Below, piece by piece: positions 24,740-33,242 of a DNA stretch of 64,000 nt. Source of the DNA: JAHWKI01 sp035513575 (GTDB taxonomy: Bacteria; Gemmatimonadota; Gemmatimonadetes; Longimicrobiales; RSA9). The stretch is taken from NCBI GenBank assembly GCA_035513575.1, contig DATKBW010000121.1, positions 46,834 to 110,833 on the forward strand. The letters run 5' to 3'. Both the position numbers and the translations under genes were made by a program. Each line of letters begins with the position of its first letter. Positions within the stretch are counted from its first letter, which is position 1. The notes under the pieces are model-generated. The model saw only the letters and a program-made list of their open reading frames with translations, was not told where the DNA came from and made no database searches.

Positions 24740-26071
24740 CTAGTCGCGGCCCATCACGCGGCGGTGGAAGGCGTCGGACATGGCGTCCATGTCCCACGGC
24801 TCGGACCGCCGGTAATGGCAGTAGGAGCACAGGCCGGCGTGCGGGACCGCGCCGAGGTCCGGTGGCTGCGGCGGGCGGAGTCCGGCCGCGGCGTAGGCGG
24901 AGCGCACCTGCTCCAGCGCCTGCCGGAGAAGGCGGTCCGAAAGCTCGAGGTTGTGCTGTCCGCCCGCGGCGGAGACCAGCGCCACCAGGGTCCCGGCCTC
25001 CCGGACCTTCCGGCCCGCCGAGTCCTCCCGCGCGCCGAGGCGCCGTGCGCCCTCCGTCACGTAGGCCGCGGTGCTCGCGAGCCTGGCCCGCGTCCCCTCC
25101 AGCCACCAGTCCAGCACGCGCTCGTACTCCTGCTCGTGGCACCCGGCACACGCTTCCGCCTGTCCCCGGATCGCCGTCGCCGGATCGGACCCTGCGGCGG
25201 TCGGGATGTGACAGGAACGGCAAGTGATCCCCGCCAGGAACTTCCCGCTCGGCGCCGCCGCGGTCCCGGGAACGATGCCGAGCAGGAGCTGCTGCTGCGG
25301 GGCGTGCACGCCGGCGTGGCAGTCGGCGCACACAGCCGTGGGGTCCGCCTCGGCCACGACGAGGGACAGCTGGTGGGCGCTCCGGTGGCAGTCGCCGCAG
25401 ACCAGCTCCACGGCCGAGCTCATGGCCCGGACGTGGTGGGTGCCGGCCTCGTGGCAGGCCGTGCAGCTGACGCCGTCGTGGATCGGGTGCAGGTCGCGCC
25501 CCACCGCGGCCTGGTTCAGGGCCCCGAGGTCGGTGTGGCACTGCCGGCACTTCGCCGCCGCCACCTCCGTCGGCGGGTCCGCGACGTCGTAATGGCACCG
25601 CACGCACCCCGCCTCCACCCACGGCAGCGCGGAATGCGAGACGACTACGCCCTGGCTCGTCAGCGCCGCGTGGTCGGGCGTCTGGTGGCAGACCCGGCAC
25701 TCCTCCCCTCGCGAGCCGGCGACCTGACCGATGTGGCAGAGCGCGCAGGCGTCGACGGTGGCCCGGAGCGGATCCTCCCCCGACGCGTGCGTGTGGCAGC
25801 CCGCGCAGGTGGCCTCGATGGCGTGGCCCTCGGCGTGGTCGCGGTGCGAGAACGTGACCGTCCCCACGGTCACGCTCTGCGGCACGGCGCCCTCGTGGCA
25901 GCCGGACTCGAGGCAGGAGCTCTCCGGGACGGTGGCCCGCCCGCGCTCCCCGCGCTCCCCGTCGTGGCACGCGGCGCACGCGAGCTCGGCGTGGACGACG
26001 TCCTCCCCGGGGGAAGCCGGTCCGCACGCGGCCGCCAACGCGGCCGCGGCGATCAGCAGAACGCGGCCCAT
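24740..26071 (-). CDS. 13-heme periplasmic cytochrome c lipoprotein
   Basis: 443 residues with a lipobox signal (MGRVLLIAAAALAAACGP). Twelve CXXCH motifs (CAACH, CAGCH, CALCH, CRVCH, CVRCH, CRQCH, CTACH, CGDCH, CADCH, CRSCH, CAGCH, CSYCH) and one CX4CH (CLESGCH) give 13 likely c-hemes, with extra His residues (FSHRDHAEGH, HPIHDG, GTHHVRAMSS) as axial ligands as in cytochrome c3-like domains. The region after about 300 (QEYERVLDWWLEGTRARL...) is helical and heme-poor. Last gene of the five-gene operon; its start overlaps the cytochrome b gene by 19 bases. Probable electron carrier that takes electrons from the b-type subunit. Confidence 0.92.
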   Translation of the reverse strand: MGRVLLIAAAALAAACGPASPGEDVVHAELACAACHDGERGERGRATVPESSCLESGCHEGAVPQSVTVGTVTFSHRDHAEGHAIEATCAGCHTHASGEDPLRATVDACALCHIGQVAGSRGEECRVCHQTPDHAALTSQGVVVSHSALPWVEAGCVRCHYDVADPPTEVAAAKCRQCHTDLGALNQAAVGRDLHPIHDGVSCTACHEAGTHHVRAMSSAVELVCGDCHRSAHQLSLVVAEADPTAVCADCHAGVHAPQQQLLLGIVPGTAAAPSGKFLAGITCRSCHIPTAAGSDPATAIRGQAEACAGCHEQEYERVLDWWLEGTRARLASTAAYVTEGARRLGAREDSAGRKVREAGTLVALVSAAGGQHNLELSDRLLRQALEQVRSAYAAAGLRPPQPPDLGAVPHAGLCSYCHYRRSEPWDMDAMSDAFHRRVMGRD

Positions 26072-26955
26072 AGGATCATGCCGATGGTCGTCAGGCCCAC
26101 GCCCCAGGCGGCGAAGCCGAACACCGCCGCGAAGATGGTCTCGCCGCGGGTGGGCGCCGGCGCCCGGCGGTCGGGGACCGCGTCCTTCGTGGGGGGCAGG
26201 TCCGCCTGCGCCTCGATCTGCGCCATCATGGCCGGGTGCTCCTCCTCCATGTATTCCAGGGTCGCGCGCCCGGTGAACATGACCGCATCGAGGGGGAACT
26301 TGTCGGGCCGGAGGTGGACATTGAAGAAGTGGATCGTGAAGAGGAACGCGGCCGCCAGCATGGCCTCGTACGCGTGGAACACGGTTGCGACGTTGAAGAG
26401 CCACCCGGGCAGCCAGCGGCCGAAGAACTCGGGGAACCAGAGCAGGAAGCCGGAGCCGCCGATGATGACGAAGCCCCAGACCTCTCCGATGTAATCCATC
26501 TTCTCCATGTAGCCATAGCGCCCGAACCGCGGCCGGGGCGCCCTGCCGAAGTAGTACTTCCACTGCTGCATGAAGTCCCGCGCGTCCTGCGGGTGCGGCA
26601 CCATCGAGTCGGAGCCCCAGAAGTACCGCTTGCGGTCCCGCGCCCGGACGATCCGCGCCGCCACGTAGGCGATGTGGACCAGGGAGTACGTGATCATGAA
26701 GGCCGCGGCCGCCCGGTGGATCAGCCCCGCCCGCCCGACCCCGCCCCAGAAGTCGATCAGGACGGCCGAGAACGGCGCGCACGCGAAGCGGAGCGGGATG
26801 CCCGTGAGGATCAGCGTGTAGAACGAGATGATCGCGAACGCGTGCGTCAGCCGGTGGAAGGTGTTGAACCGCCAGATGAACGGCCCCCTCCCGCGCTGCG
26901 CCGCATCCAGCGACACCCGCTCCCCCGCCCCCGCCGCGGCCTCACTCACCTTCAC
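26053..26955 (-). CDS. Cytochrome b561/formate-dehydrogenase-gamma-type membrane subunit
   Basis: 300 residues with four to five membrane helices. Histidines are placed as b-heme ligands: FIWRFNTFHRLTHAFAIISF (helix 1), GLIHRAAAAFMITYSLVHIAY (helix 2), VATVFHAYEAMLAAAF and TIHFFNVHLRPDKF (late helices). This matches di-heme quinol-oxidising cytochrome b subunits (FdnI/PhsC/CbcB-like). A C-terminal extra helix (AAVFGFAAWGVGLTTIGMIL) is present. The GTG start at 26955 overlaps the preceding 11-heme gene by 14 bases; the 3' end overlaps the 13-heme gene. It should take electrons from menaquinol and pass them to the two flanking multiheme cytochromes. Confidence 0.9.
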   Translation of the reverse strand: MKVSEAAAGAGERVSLDAAQRGRGPFIWRFNTFHRLTHAFAIISFYTLILTGIPLRFACAPFSAVLIDFWGGVGRAGLIHRAAAAFMITYSLVHIAYVAARIVRARDRKRYFWGSDSMVPHPQDARDFMQQWKYYFGRAPRPRFGRYGYMEKMDYIGEVWGFVIIGGSGFLLWFPEFFGRWLPGWLFNVATVFHAYEAMLAAAFLFTIHFFNVHLRPDKFPLDAVMFTGRATLEYMEEEHPAMMAQIEAQADLPPTKDAVPDRRAPAPTRGETIFAAVFGFAAWGVGLTTIGMILWAAFC

Positions 26956-28087
26956 CTCCCGCCTGCGCCCCCCCGCGCCGCCGGTCGATGCCGATCCGGA
27001 TCCACCAGAGCAGGGTGTGCAGCCCGAACACGGCCAGCGTGCCGATCAGCAGCGTATTCATGAACCAGAACGAGTAGAAGAGTACCGGGTTCCGGGCCCG
27101 ATCCATGGGATCCGGGTGCGCGTCGTACTTCACGAACGCCGGCCGGGCGTGCTCGTGGCACTCCCCGCAGGTCTCCACGAGGTTGGCCTCCGCCACCCGG
27201 GACTCCGGGCTGGAGGCCGGCTCGATCCCGTGCGCGCCGTGGCAGTGGGCGCACGTCGCGACCACCTGCGAGCCGAGGGCCGTCGCCTTGCCGTGATACG
27301 AGCCGAAGAACGTCCGTCCCGCTTTCTCGTGGCACGCGACGCACCGCTCCACCGCCGCCGCGGAGAACGCATCCTCGCCGGAACCCACCACCGGGTGCGC
27401 CCCGTGGCAGCTGGAGCACGTCGGACCCCGCTCCAGCTCCTCGCTCCCCTGCACCGCCCGGCCGTGGACATCGCCCGCCCACGCGGCCGCCACGGTGTCG
27501 TGGCAGGCCCCGCACACCCGCGCCTGGTTCGCCGCGGCCATCCAGGACTCCGGCAGCTCCGGCGGAACCACCTCGTGGGCGGCATGGCACGCGTAGCATC
27601 CGGCATGGTCCTGGTGCGGCGCCTCCACCGGCAGCCGCTGCGTCTCGTGGCACTCCACGCAGCGGGCGCTCATCTCGCGGACGGCCGGCCCCTCCACGAG
27701 GGAATCGGCCGGGACCACGTCGTGGATGCCGTGGCACGTCGCGCACGGTACGGCCTCCACCCCCTCGCCGCCGGCGTGGGCGCCGCGCCCCCACGCGGCG
27801 GCTGCGTCCGCGTGACACGATGCGCACGTCTCGCTGCGGGCCGATTCCGGATGGGGAAACCGTCCATAGCCCGCGTGGCATGCGGCGCACGCCATGGCCC
27901 CGTGGGCCGACCCGGCCACCAGGTCGGCACGAACGAGCAGGGCCCGGGCGGCCTCCAGCGTCTGGACGTGCTGCCGGAGCAGCTCCAGCTCGCCATGACA
28001 CCGCTCGCACGCGAGGCCACCGCCCTGAGCGGATCCCGCGCCCGGGACGAGCAGCGCCATCGCCGCGATCCACCCCCATCGTGTCAT
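26942..28087 (-). CDS. 11-heme membrane-anchored cytochrome c
   Basis: 381 residues with a signal peptide (MTRWGWIAAMALLVPGAGSA). Eleven CXXCH motifs are seen: CERCH, CAACH, CASCH, CATCH, CVECH, CYACH, CGACH, CSSCH, CVACH, CAHCH and CGECH. Recurrent CH-G-x-H spacing (CATCHGIHDVV, CSSCHGAHPVV, CAHCHGAHGI) is typical of NrfA/OTR/decaheme-like packing. A single C-terminal helix (VLFYSFWFMNTLLIGTLAVF) followed by RIGIDRRRGG anchors it in the inner membrane facing the periplasm. It lies between the regulator gene (ATGA overlap at 28084-28087) and the cytochrome b gene, so it is a subunit of the same complex. Confidence 0.92.
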   Translation of the reverse strand: MTRWGWIAAMALLVPGAGSAQGGGLACERCHGELELLRQHVQTLEAARALLVRADLVAGSAHGAMACAACHAGYGRFPHPESARSETCASCHADAAAAWGRGAHAGGEGVEAVPCATCHGIHDVVPADSLVEGPAVREMSARCVECHETQRLPVEAPHQDHAGCYACHAAHEVVPPELPESWMAAANQARVCGACHDTVAAAWAGDVHGRAVQGSEELERGPTCSSCHGAHPVVGSGEDAFSAAAVERCVACHEKAGRTFFGSYHGKATALGSQVVATCAHCHGAHGIEPASSPESRVAEANLVETCGECHEHARPAFVKYDAHPDPMDRARNPVLFYSFWFMNTLLIGTLAVFGLHTLLWWIRIGIDRRRGGAQAGGEGE

Positions 28088-29436
28088 TCGTCGATTCCGT
28101 ACTTTTTCAGTCGGTTCCGGACCTGGTGGCGACTCATCCCGAGCAGCCGGCCCGCCTCGGTCCGGTTCCCCTCGGCGCGCCGGAGCGCCTCGTCGAGGAG
28201 GCTGCGCTCCAGGTCGTCCAGGTCCAGCCCCTCCGGCCCGAGCTCCAACGGTGCGTGCGCGGGAACGCTGCGGCCCAAAAGCTCCGGCGGCAGCATATCC
28301 GGCGTGAGCGCCGGCCCGTCCGCCAGGAGCACGCTCCGTTCGATCAGGTTGCGCAGCTCGCGGACGTTCCCCGGCCACAGGTGGCGGCGCAGGAGGTCCA
28401 TGGTCTCGGGCGGGATCTCACGGTTGCGCCGCCCCAGCTGCCGCGCGAATTCGTCGGCGAAGGTCTTCGCCAGGGCGGGGATGTCGGACGGCCGTTCCCG
28501 GAGGGGGGGCAGGCGGATGGGGAATACACGCAGCCGGTACAGCAGGTCCTCACGGAAGCGGCCGGCCTCCACCTCCTCCTGCAGGTCCCGGTTCGTCGCC
28601 GCGATCAGCCGCGCATCCACCGTCAGGTCGCGGGTCCCACCCACCCGGCGGAAGGTCCGGTCCTCGAGGAAGCGCAGCAGCTTGCCCTGGAGACGGAGCG
28701 GCATCTCGCCGATCTCGTCCAGGAAGAGCGTGCCGCCGTCGGCGAGCTCGACGAGACCGCGCTTCAGCGCCCGCGCGTCGGTGAACGCGCCTTTCTCGTG
28801 CCCGAACAGCTCCGACTCCAGGACGGTCTCCGCCAGCGCGGAGCACGTGACGTTCACGAATGGACCGTCCGCCCGGGCGCTGGCGCGATGGACCGCCTGC
28901 GCGATCATCCCCTTCCCCGTGCCGGTCTCCCCTTCCAGGAGCACCGTCGTATGCTCCGCGGGCGCCACCCGCTGCACCAGCTCGAACACCTCCCGCATCG
29001 CCGGGCTGTCCCCCACGACCCGGCCGCCGGGGCCCGCCTGCTCACGCAGCGCCCGGACCTCGCGCCGCAGCCGCGTCCGCTCGAGCGCGCCCCGGAGCGT
29101 GGCATCCAGGCGGTCGAACGAGAAGGGCTTCTCCATGTAGTCCACCGCCCCGGACCGCAGCGCGTCCACGGCGCCCTGCACGGTCCCGTGGGCGCTCATC
29201 ATCACGCACACCGTGTCCCCGGTCCGCGCCAGCTCCGGGACCAGGTCCGTGCCCAGCCCGTCGGGGAGCTTCACGTCGAGCAGCGCGACGTCCGGCGTGT
29301 GGCGCTCCAGCTCCTCCCGCGCGGCGGCCAGCGACGCGGCCGTGGCGACCGTGTGCCCCTGCCGCTCCAGCCGCTCGGCCGTGACCCGCCGCAGCAGGTC
29401 ATCGTCCTCGACGATCAGGACGCGTGCCCCTGCCAC
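28084..29436 (-). CDS. NtrC-type response regulator with GAFTDA loop
   Basis: 450 residues: receiver (VLIVEDDDLLRRV, phospho-Asp54, MEKPFSFDRL), AAA+ domain with GETGTGKGMIAQAVHRAS (Walker A), GGTLFLDEIGEMPLRLQGKLL (Walker B) and a C-terminal Fis-type HTH (NRTEAGRLLGMSRHQVRNRLKKYG). The sigma54-contact loop reads GAFTDA instead of GAFTGA, a variant at the position that normally is Gly. GTG start at 29436 overlapping the kinase gene by 22 bases. First-half member of the five-gene cytochrome operon; the arrangement recalls BccR, the sigma54 regulator of the Geobacter CbcBA cytochrome b/c complex (analogy only). Confidence 0.93.
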   Translation of the reverse strand: MAGARVLIVEDDDLLRRVTAERLERQGHTVATAASLAAAREELERHTPDVALLDVKLPDGLGTDLVPELARTGDTVCVMMSAHGTVQGAVDALRSGAVDYMEKPFSFDRLDATLRGALERTRLRREVRALREQAGPGGRVVGDSPAMREVFELVQRVAPAEHTTVLLEGETGTGKGMIAQAVHRASARADGPFVNVTCSALAETVLESELFGHEKGAFTDARALKRGLVELADGGTLFLDEIGEMPLRLQGKLLRFLEDRTFRRVGGTRDLTVDARLIAATNRDLQEEVEAGRFREDLLYRLRVFPIRLPPLRERPSDIPALAKTFADEFARQLGRRNREIPPETMDLLRRHLWPGNVRELRNLIERSVLLADGPALTPDMLPPELLGRSVPAHAPLELGPEGLDLDDLERSLLDEALRRAEGNRTEAGRLLGMSRHQVRNRLKKYGIDE

Positions 29437-30878
29437 CGCTCCTCCTCTCCCGGGCCGGCCGAACCCGCCGCATCGGGCGCGGTGGCGGCCGGGAACGTGA
29501 GGGTCACCGTCGTCCCCGCGCCGGCCCGGCTCCGGATCGCCAGCGTGCCGCGGTGGGCCGCGGCCACCCGCGCCACCAGCGGGAGCCCGAGGCCGGTGCC
29601 CTGCGGCTTCGTCGAATAGAACGGGAGCACCATGCGCGCGATCTCTTCCTCCGGGACCCCGGGGCCGGTGTCACTCACCTCCACCACCGCCGCATCGTCC
29701 GCGCGCCGGAGGTGGATGGTGAGGGCGCCCACGCCATCCATCGCCTCGACGGCGTTCAGGAGCACGTTGAGGAATGCCTGCTCGAGACGGTGGCGGTCGC
29801 CGATGACCGCCGGGACCCCGTCCTCGTAGTGGCGACGAACCTGGCAGCCGGAAGTATCGGCCAGACCCGCGAGTTGCGCGAGCGCGCTGTCCGCGGCCTC
29901 GGCCAGCTCGACGCTCCCGCCCTCCGCCTCTACGGGGCGCGCCAGCGCGAACAGGTCCTGCATCGTCTCGGTCAGCTTCGCCAGCTGCGCGTCCACCGCC
30001 GTCAGCAGCGACTGCGCCTCCGGTCCCAGCTCGTACTCCTGCTCCAGCAACGACACCGCGGAGCGGACGGACGCCAGCGGGCGCTTGAACTCGTGGGCCA
30101 TCTCCGCCGCCATCTCGCCCACACGGGCGAGCCCCGCCTGGTCGTCGAGGCGGCGCTGCGTCTCCTGCTCCCGCCGCACCAGCTTCTCCACCGACCGCAC
30201 CATCCGCCGCAGGTCGTCCGAGCGCGGCGCGGGCGCTCCGCCGGCGCCGGGCTCCTCGCGCAGCATCCCGGCCATCCGCTGCATCGGCGTCACCACCTCC
30301 CGCTCGAGCATGGTCGAGACGATGACGATCACCGACGCCACCGAGCCCACCAGGAGCAGGAGCCCCAGGCGGGCGAACCGGTCCATGGCGGCCTGCAGCG
30401 GCTGCAGCGAGAAATCGACGGCCAGGATCGACGCGCCCCCGGCCCGCAGGGGCAGGAACGCCTCCACCGCCGCGCCATCCCCCTTCGGACGCGCCACCCC
30501 CCGCTCCGGCAGGTCGCGCGGACTCGGCAGCCACACGCCCACCGGACGATGCCCCTCCTCCGTCGCGTCCGTCGACACGACGATCGTCCCCGCGGGATCG
30601 TAGACCCGGGCAGCACTGATGGACGCACGCTCCACCAGCTCCCGGAGCGCACGCCGGGCACGCCCCGGGTCCCCCGCGGACACCGCCGCTTCGACGGACG
30701 AGCGCACCGACGCGGCGGCCAGCAGCGCCTGCTGCTCGGCCGCCGCCACCGTCTCCCGCCGCCAGTAGCCGAACGAAAGGTAGGTGAACAGCGCGATCAC
30801 GGCGATGGCCGTTCCCACCGCCGTGATCGCCAGCTTGGTCCGTAGCGGCCGCGAGCGCAGCCGCCGGATCCACCCCAT
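29415..30878 (-). CDS. Membrane sensor histidine kinase of the cytochrome operon
   Basis: 487 residues: TM1 (about 15-36), a periplasmic sensor of about 130 residues (RVYDPAGTIVVSTDATEEG, a dCache-like core), TM2 (about 169-190), a HAMP-like linker, H-box MAHEFKRPLASVRSAVSLL (His262) and HATPase_c (NVLLNAVEAMDGVG, VSDTGPGVPEEEIARMVLPFYSTKPQ, GTGLGLPLVARVAA). Unlike the kinase at 19370 it has no heme-attachment motif. The ATG at 30878 (MGWIRRLRSRPLRTK) is chosen because the extension to 31010 runs through a hairpin-rich spacer. It overlaps its regulator by 22 bases and begins the operon for the b-type/multiheme complex. Confidence 0.92.
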   Translation of the reverse strand: MGWIRRLRSRPLRTKLAITAVGTAIAVIALFTYLSFGYWRRETVAAAEQQALLAAASVRSSVEAAVSAGDPGRARRALRELVERASISAARVYDPAGTIVVSTDATEEGHRPVGVWLPSPRDLPERGVARPKGDGAAVEAFLPLRAGGASILAVDFSLQPLQAAMDRFARLGLLLLVGSVASVIVIVSTMLEREVVTPMQRMAGMLREEPGAGGAPAPRSDDLRRMVRSVEKLVRREQETQRRLDDQAGLARVGEMAAEMAHEFKRPLASVRSAVSLLEQEYELGPEAQSLLTAVDAQLAKLTETMQDLFALARPVEAEGGSVELAEAADSALAQLAGLADTSGCQVRRHYEDGVPAVIGDRHRLEQAFLNVLLNAVEAMDGVGALTIHLRRADDAAVVEVSDTGPGVPEEEIARMVLPFYSTKPQGTGLGLPLVARVAAAHRGTLAIRSRAGAGTTVTLTFPAATAPDAAGSAGPGEEERWQGHAS

Positions 30879-30922
30879 TGGACGCTCCCGAAGAGGTCGT
30901 CCCACCACGTCGCCTCGAAATA

Positions 30923-30960
30923 GGCGATTCCCCGACGGCCATCGCCATCGGGGAACCGCC
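30923..30960. repeat. Long extragenic hairpin upstream of the cytochrome operon
   Basis: GGCGATTCCCCGACGG (30923-30938) and CCATCGGGGAACCGCC (30945-30960) pair over 16 bp with two mismatches (both G-T or A-C type) around a six-base loop. A further GTCGGGGA word and TTTCCCCC follow to 31016. Shared words with 12648-12696 suggest a dispersed element. It lies about 45 bp before the kinase ATG, so it could also form a leader structure. Confidence 0.5.
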
Positions 30961-31020
30961 GCGCCGGCGCGAGGGGAAGCGCCGTCGGGGAGCGAAGGGG
31001 TTTCCCCCACACTCGCCTCC

Positions 31021-32196
31021 CTACCGGCCGACGATCAGGAACAGCGCCGTCAGCGCCGTCGCGTGCGCGACCAGCGCGGCGCCGAACCCCCGCCGCCAGT
31101 AGAGCACCCCGAACGCCACCGCCGGCACCGCCACCGTCAGCGTGAGGAACGCGGCCGCCGTGAGGGGCGAGGGGAACCCGATCGCCAGCACGCCGGGCAG
31201 ATAGACCAGCACCTGCACTCCCGCCGCGGCCAGGACCGCGAGCGCGGCCGCCCTGCCGGACGACAGGTCGAACTCACGGAGGAGCAGCCACGCCAGCCCC
31301 GTGACGAAGAACAGCCGCAGCAGGACCTCGTCCACCAGCGCCGTGGACAGCGCGCTCACCGCGGTTCCGGTGCCCAGGCCGTAGGCGGCCTGGTAGAACG
31401 GCAGCGCCACCAGCGCGAGGCCGATCCCCACCAGCATCGCCACCGCGATGCCCAGGAATGCTTCGCGACGGCTGCCGAACCCCACGGCCGGGTGCGGGCT
31501 CGGAAGCCGCTCCCTCAGCGCCAGCCCCACCGTGACCACCGGCCCGGCCAGCCACAGCGTGGCCGCCGTCGCCAGCAGCACCGCCCCCACCGGCGTCACG
31601 CGCATCCGCAGCCCCCAGAGCTCCGGCCGCTCGGCCAGAAACACCGCCAGGAGCCCGCCGAACAACGCGCCCACCAGCAGCGTCCCCACCCGTGCGTGCT
31701 CCCATTTCCCGTACGCGCCCCTGAGCGCGCTCCACCCGTGCCCGGCCGCGGTGCCGACCAGCACCAGCCCGACCAGCCAGGCCACCGCCACGCCCGTCAG
31801 CGCCAGCGTCTTCCCCGCGTACAGCGCCACGGTCGTCATGGCGATCCACCCCGACACCAGCCACGAGAGCAGCAGCGCGGGGATCGCGTAGGCACCCGCC
31901 AGGGCCAGCCCGGCCAGCGCGTCCCGGCGGCTCACCTTCGGCGGCCGACCCAGCCACCCCAGCACGCCCCCATGCGCGAAGCCCAGGACCGCCCCCGTGA
32001 TGAACAGCCCGGTGCTCGTCACCAGCAGCCCGTGCCCGCTCAGCTGCCCCGCCAGCGTCATGGCGGCAACCAGGAAGCCACCCACCAGGATCCCTCCGGC
32101 CGCGCCCCAGCTCACCGCCACCCGGCCGGCCACCCCGATCCCCCGGGTCACCGTCCGTCCGTCCTTCCGAGCGTATCCCGCAGTCGTCGTCGACAT
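31021..32196 (-). CDS. Polytopic membrane protein, CPBP (CAAX protease/bacteriocin-processing)-like
   Basis: 391 residues with about ten hydrophobic helices. Near the end it shows VDEVLLRLFFVTGLAWLLL, resembling the E-E-x-x-x-R motif of CPBP/Abi intramembrane proteases with Asp for the first Glu, and a late helix with AALVAHATALTALFLIVG, which supplies a His. The family contains intramembrane proteases but also many inactive-looking members; assignment is tentative. The ATG at 32196 follows GGAGGGAAG. It sits between the two cytochrome operons on the same strand, 142 bp upstream of the kinase. Possibly a maturation factor for the membrane complex, but nothing proves this. Confidence 0.55.
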   Translation of the reverse strand: MSTTTAGYARKDGRTVTRGIGVAGRVAVSWGAAGGILVGGFLVAAMTLAGQLSGHGLLVTSTGLFITGAVLGFAHGGVLGWLGRPPKVSRRDALAGLALAGAYAIPALLLSWLVSGWIAMTTVALYAGKTLALTGVAVAWLVGLVLVGTAAGHGWSALRGAYGKWEHARVGTLLVGALFGGLLAVFLAERPELWGLRMRVTPVGAVLLATAATLWLAGPVVTVGLALRERLPSPHPAVGFGSRREAFLGIAVAMLVGIGLALVALPFYQAAYGLGTGTAVSALSTALVDEVLLRLFFVTGLAWLLLREFDLSSGRAAALAVLAAAGVQVLVYLPGVLAIGFPSPLTAAAFLTLTVAVPAVAFGVLYWRRGFGAALVAHATALTALFLIVGR

Positions 32197-32350
32197 GCTT
32201 CCCTCCGCGTTGGCCCTCCCGGGCGTTGACTCCACCCAGCTCTAATACAACTGCGGGGCCACGGGCCTGCACGAGCGCCCAAAACATTGGGGCGCAACAG
32301 CTTGAAACGTTTCGACCCCACGGGGAGGCGGGGTCGGGAAGGTCGAGATC

Positions 32351-32387
32351 GCGCGTTTTCGCGCGGTCCGGGCGCGCGATTTCGCGC
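32351..32387 (-). terminator. Twin GCGCG hairpins after the cytochrome c gene
   Basis: Two tandem 5-bp hairpins, GCGCG-TTTT-CGCGC (32351-32364) and GCGCG-ATTT-CGCGC (32374-32387), lie 8-44 bases past the stop of the monoheme cytochrome c gene on the minus strand. They are spaced by CGGTCCGG/CGGCCGGG direct repeats. Possible transcription end or mRNA-stabilising structure of the three-gene operon. Confidence 0.45.
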
Positions 32388-32394
32388 GGCCGGG

Positions 32395-32868
32395 TCAGCG
32401 GGCCGGGACAGTCCCCGAGTCGCCCAGCACTTCCGGGCGGAGCTGCGCGGCGATGTAGAACGCGGCCGCGTCGATCTGGCGCAGCGTGAGATGGCCGATC
32501 CCCCAGGACGTCATGCCGGCCGGGTGCCCGACGAAGACGCGCCGCCGGACGGCGTCCACGTCATCGCCCTCGGGCCAGTCCGGGCGCACGAGGGAGGGGA
32601 CCCGGAGCTCGCGTCCACGGGCGTACTCGGTGTCGCCGCGGCCGTACGGCCCGTGGCAGCGGCGGCACTCGTCGGCGTAGACGAGGTTGCCCGCGTCGCG
32701 GCGCTCGGCGATGCTGGCCCACGTCACGGAGTCGAAGGCGGCGGCCGAGTAGACGGATTCCGCGGCCGCGACACGCTCCGCCCGGTCGGGGGGGTGGAAC
32801 TCGTGCTCCTCACACCCGCCCAGGAGGACGGCCGCGGCGACGCCAAGGACCCGGATGTCGCCCCTCAC
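32395..32868 (-). CDS. Monoheme cytochrome c lipoprotein
   Basis: 157 residues. Lipobox VLGVAAAVLLGGCEEHEF; class I cytochrome domain with VYADECRRCHGPYGRGD (heme motif CRRCH), RVPSLVRPDW, a GHPAGMTSWG loop supplying the Met axial ligand, and a C-terminal helix LTLRQIDAAAFYIAAQL. A soluble-domain electron shuttle anchored to a membrane. The GTG start at 32868 overlaps the TGA of the TPR gene (GTGA). Last gene of the operon 34999-32395. Likely an electron relay to or from the 20-heme protein. Confidence 0.9.
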   Translation of the reverse strand: MRGDIRVLGVAAAVLLGGCEEHEFHPPDRAERVAAAESVYSAAAFDSVTWASIAERRDAGNLVYADECRRCHGPYGRGDTEYARGRELRVPSLVRPDWPEGDDVDAVRRRVFVGHPAGMTSWGIGHLTLRQIDAAAFYIAAQLRPEVLGDSGTVPAR

Positions 32869-33242
32869 GGCGCGCTGTCCATTTCGGTGGGGCGGATCAG
32901 CGAGGCGCCGGGGGCGAGGGCGCGGGCGCGCTCGACGGCAGCCTCCGCCGCTTCCGGGTTCCCCAGCGCGAGCTCCGCCATGTACAGGCCGAACCACCCC
33001 GCCGCCACGTCGTCGCCCAGGCGGGTGGCCTCCGCGTAGTGGTCGCGGGCCTCGGCGTAGCGCTTCGCCCGGTAGGCGGCATTGCCGCTGTCGAGCGCGG
33101 CGGCCACCGCGGGATCGAGCGACTCCCTTGCCTCGTGGACGTCCTCCCGGCTGATGCTCCCGGTCTCCTGGTCGTCCCCCCGCGGGCCGCACGCCGACGC
33201 GGCGATGACGCCGACCAGGGCGAGGCCGAGCAACCTGTTCAT
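32865..33242 (-). CDS. TPR-repeat lipoprotein
   Basis: 125 residues. The signal with lipobox MNRLLGLALVGVIAASACGP is followed by two tetratricopeptide units: AALDSGNAAYRAKRYAEARDHYAEATRLG and VAAGWFGLYMAELALGNPEA. TPRs mediate protein binding. Starts within the stop of the 20-heme gene (ATGA) and ends within the start of the cytochrome c gene, so all three are coupled. Probably an assembly or scaffold factor for the periplasmic cytochromes. Confidence 0.85.
   Translation of the reverse strand: MNRLLGLALVGVIAASACGPRGDDQETGSISREDVHEARESLDPAVAAALDSGNAAYRAKRYAEARDHYAEATRLGDDVAAGWFGLYMAELALGNPEAAEAAVERARALAPGASLIRPTEMDSAP

Noticed and set aside
22444..26955. A hydrogenase or nitrite reductase operon, suggested by the HybA/NrfD/cytochrome b genes
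   Set aside because: No NiFe large/small subunit, molybdopterin enzyme or NrfA with its CXXCK motif is encoded here, so a catalytic identity cannot be claimed.
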